Source: Lachnospiraceae bacterium UBA1759
Lineage (GTDB): Bacteria; Bacillota; Clostridia; Lachnospirales; Lachnospiraceae
Length of the DNA stretch: 15,921 nt
Assembly: GCA_002315555.1 (NCBI GenBank)
Contig: DCHF01000001.1
Coordinates: 1-15,921, forward strand
Direction of reading: 5' to 3'
Under the pieces are notes generated by a model that did no database searches, was not told the DNA's origin, and saw nothing but the letters and a program-made list of their open reading frames with translations. Numbering within the stretch: the stretch's first letter is position 1; every line of letters starts with the position of its first letter. The position numbers were made by a program, and so were the translations under genes. Shown one piece after another: positions 14,409 through 15,921 of this stretch.

Positions 14409-14430
14409 GCTTCACGAAAAGAGGTAATCA

Positions 14431-15921
14431 ATGAACAGCGAATGGAATCTGGAGGTCATGTACAAGGGTCTTGAGGACCCGGCGTATGCGGCCGATGTAA
14501 AGAAACTGGAAGAGGCGGCTGCTGCGCTTCACGAGGTCATCGTGAAGGCGCCGGAGACCGCGGAAAAGGAGCGCACGGAAGCGATCCTCTCCGCAATGGA
14601 GAATATGCACCTGATGCTTGAAAAAACCGGGCTGTATGTGGGTCTCCGTCAGGCGGTGGAAGCGGAAAACGGTCAGCTGATGGCGGAACTGAACAAGCTG
14701 ATGATGATCGAGGCGTCCGCAGCGTCCGATCTAACTGCGGCCAAGCAGTATCTCGGTGCCATTCGGGCTGTGGACGCACTGGCGGAAAACAGCGCGATCA
14801 TCGGCGCGTACAAGGCGCTGATCCTGGATGCGAAGGAAGAGTGCGCGCACCTTCTTCCCAGCGAAGTGGAGGCAATGGTCTCCGCGATGGACATGACCGG
14901 CGGCGGTGCGTGGGGGCGTTTGCAGTCCTTCCTGACATCGACCGTAAAGGTGGATTACAAGGGCGGACAGGTCACGCTTTCCGAGATCCGCAACCTCGCA
15001 TATTCCGCGAATGCAGAAGAGCGTGCGGCGGCTTACGAGGCGGAGCTGAAGGCATATAATAAGATCCGCGACGGCATCGCGTTTGCTCTTAATAACATCA
15101 AGAATCAGGTCACGATGCTTTCGGATAAGCGCGGTTATGCTTCTCCGCTTGAAATGACCTTAAAGCAGTCCAAGATGACCCGCGAGACGCTGGATGCCAT
15201 GCTCAGTGCCATTCGGGACTATCTGCCGGCCTTCCGGAAGTATCTCCGCAAGAAGGGCGAGATGCTGGGCAGCACAAACGGCCTGAAGTTCTATGATCTT
15301 TTTGCACCCCTCGGTGCCGCGGATAAGATCTACTCCCTCGAGGAAGCCCGCGAGACCCTGGTTACGGTCTTTAACGAATTTACTCCGGAGCTCGGCGGCA
15401 TGATGGCGGAAGCCTTTGACAACGAATGGATTGATTTCTATCCGCGGAACGGCAAGGAGGGCGGTGCGTTCTGTGCCGGTGCATCCTGGATCCGCGAGAG
15501 TCGCATCCTCACGAACTACGACGGAACCTTCGGCGCGGTCGATACCCTTGCTCATGAGCTCGGTCATGCCTTCCACAATCTCCAGACGCAGGACGAGCGT
15601 CCGCTGAACATGGAATACGCGATGCCGGTCGCAGAGACCGCATCCACCTTTAACGAGGTCTTCCTCGGTGCTTACGCCCTGAAAAACGCGGCTTCCCGTG
15701 AAGAACGTCTGTCTCTTCTGGAAAGTGATCTCCGCGAAAAGACCCAGTGCGTCGTGGACATCTATTCCCGCTATCTGTTTGAGAGCGCGGTCTTCGAGCA
15801 GGCGCAGGAGCGTTTCCTGATGCCCGATGACCTGTGCGATCTGATGCTGGATGCTCAGAACAAGGCATACGGCAACGGCCTGGATCCGGACTTCAGGCAT
15901 CCCTACATGTGGGCCTGCAAG
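14431..15921 (+). CDS. pepF: M3-family oligoendopeptidase, PepF type, truncated by window end (first 497 aa)
   Basis: A cytosolic zinc metallopeptidase that degrades medium-length oligopeptides. The zinc motif HELGH is seen at residues 375-379 (LAHELGHAFHN), and the third ligand is expected in ETASTFNE about 26-30 residues on. Other family blocks are YDLFAPLG, EAFDNEWID and GAFCAGA before the zinc site, and AYGNGLDPDF near the visible end. The N-terminal half is helical, with a start like other PepF proteins (W-NLEVMYKG). The family is about 600 residues, so roughly 100 residues lie beyond the window; no stop is seen. Start ATG 14431 has AAGAGG about six bases upstream. It is separated from the GH42 gene by a 73-base gap that contains a very stable hairpin. 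I see no separate promoter, so it may be read from upstream. Unrelated in function to the GH42 gene. Confidence 0.93.
   Translation, partial: MNSEWNLEVMYKGLEDPAYAADVKKLEEAAAALHEVIVKAPETAEKERTEAILSAMENMHLMLEKTGLYVGLRQAVEAENGQLMAELNKLMMIEASAASDLTAAKQYLGAIRAVDALAENSAIIGAYKALILDAKEECAHLLPSEVEAMVSAMDMTGGGAWGRLQSFLTSTVKVDYKGGQVTLSEIRNLAYSANAEERAAAYEAELKAYNKIRDGIAFALNNIKNQVTMLSDKRGYASPLEMTLKQSKMTRETLDAMLSAIRDYLPAFRKYLRKKGEMLGSTNGLKFYDLFAPLGAADKIYSLEEARETLVTVFNEFTPELGGMMAEAFDNEWIDFYPRNGKEGGAFCAGASWIRESRILTNYDGTFGAVDTLAHELGHAFHNLQTQDERPLNMEYAMPVAETASTFNEVFLGAYALKNAASREERLSLLESDLREKTQCVVDIYSRYLFESAVFEQAQERFLMPDDLCDLMLDAQNKAYGNGLDPDFRHPYMWACK

Overview
The window is a GC-moderate (roughly mid-50s percent), gene-dense stretch that looks like a Clostridia chromosome, most likely a Lachnospiraceae-type anaerobe. 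The reasons are an oxygen-sensitive glycyl radical enzyme with its radical-SAM activase, a PurF of the propeptide plus Fe-S type, a lipoprotein-based polar amino acid ABC transporter, and strong AGGAGG-type ribosome sites. Taxonomy is inferred from gene style only. There is no rRNA, tRNA, CRISPR array, IS element or phage gene, and no gene-free stretch longer than about 215 bases.

Layout, left to right. (1) Positions 24-2849, minus strand: an amino acid ABC uptake operon transcribed as solute-binding lipoprotein, permease, ATPase, Nudix hydrolase. The permease and ATPase genes overlap, and the ATPase stop overlaps the Nudix start. The binding protein appears to be circularly permuted: the segment that ends canonical family members sits at its N-terminus. 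(2) Positions 3013-7909, minus strand: a compact purine cluster purE-purF-purB-glyA, ending in a terminator-like hairpin. PurE, PurF and PurB make IMP/AMP precursors. GlyA supplies glycine and one-carbon folate units for the same pathway. Stable hairpins sit in the purE-purF and purB-glyA gaps. (3) Positions 8123-11283, minus strand: a glycyl radical enzyme (GRE) and its 8Fe-ferredoxin-type activating enzyme with an ATGA overlap, followed by a strong terminator. The GRE has the Cys-x-Glu active site of the dehydratase/lyase/decarboxylase group rather than the Cys-Cys of true pyruvate formate-lyase, and an unusual Trp after the radical glycine. I cannot assign a substrate. (4) Positions 11401-12174, plus strand: a divergent AraC-family regulator. 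Two perfect 9-bp direct repeats lie in the shared promoter region. (5) Positions 12330-14357, plus strand: an intracellular GH42 beta-galactosidase with its own promoter. (6) Positions 14431-15921, plus strand: the first 497 residues of a PepF-type M3 oligoendopeptidase that runs off the window.

The most interesting items are the unassigned GRE/activase/AraC module (possibly linked to the neighbouring GH42 gene) and the circularly permuted binding protein. The purine and transport genes are otherwise conventional housekeeping, with some unusual features: a eukaryote-like PurB, a SHMT with an insertion, a basic insertion in the ABC ATPase, and stem-loops without U-tracts between genes.
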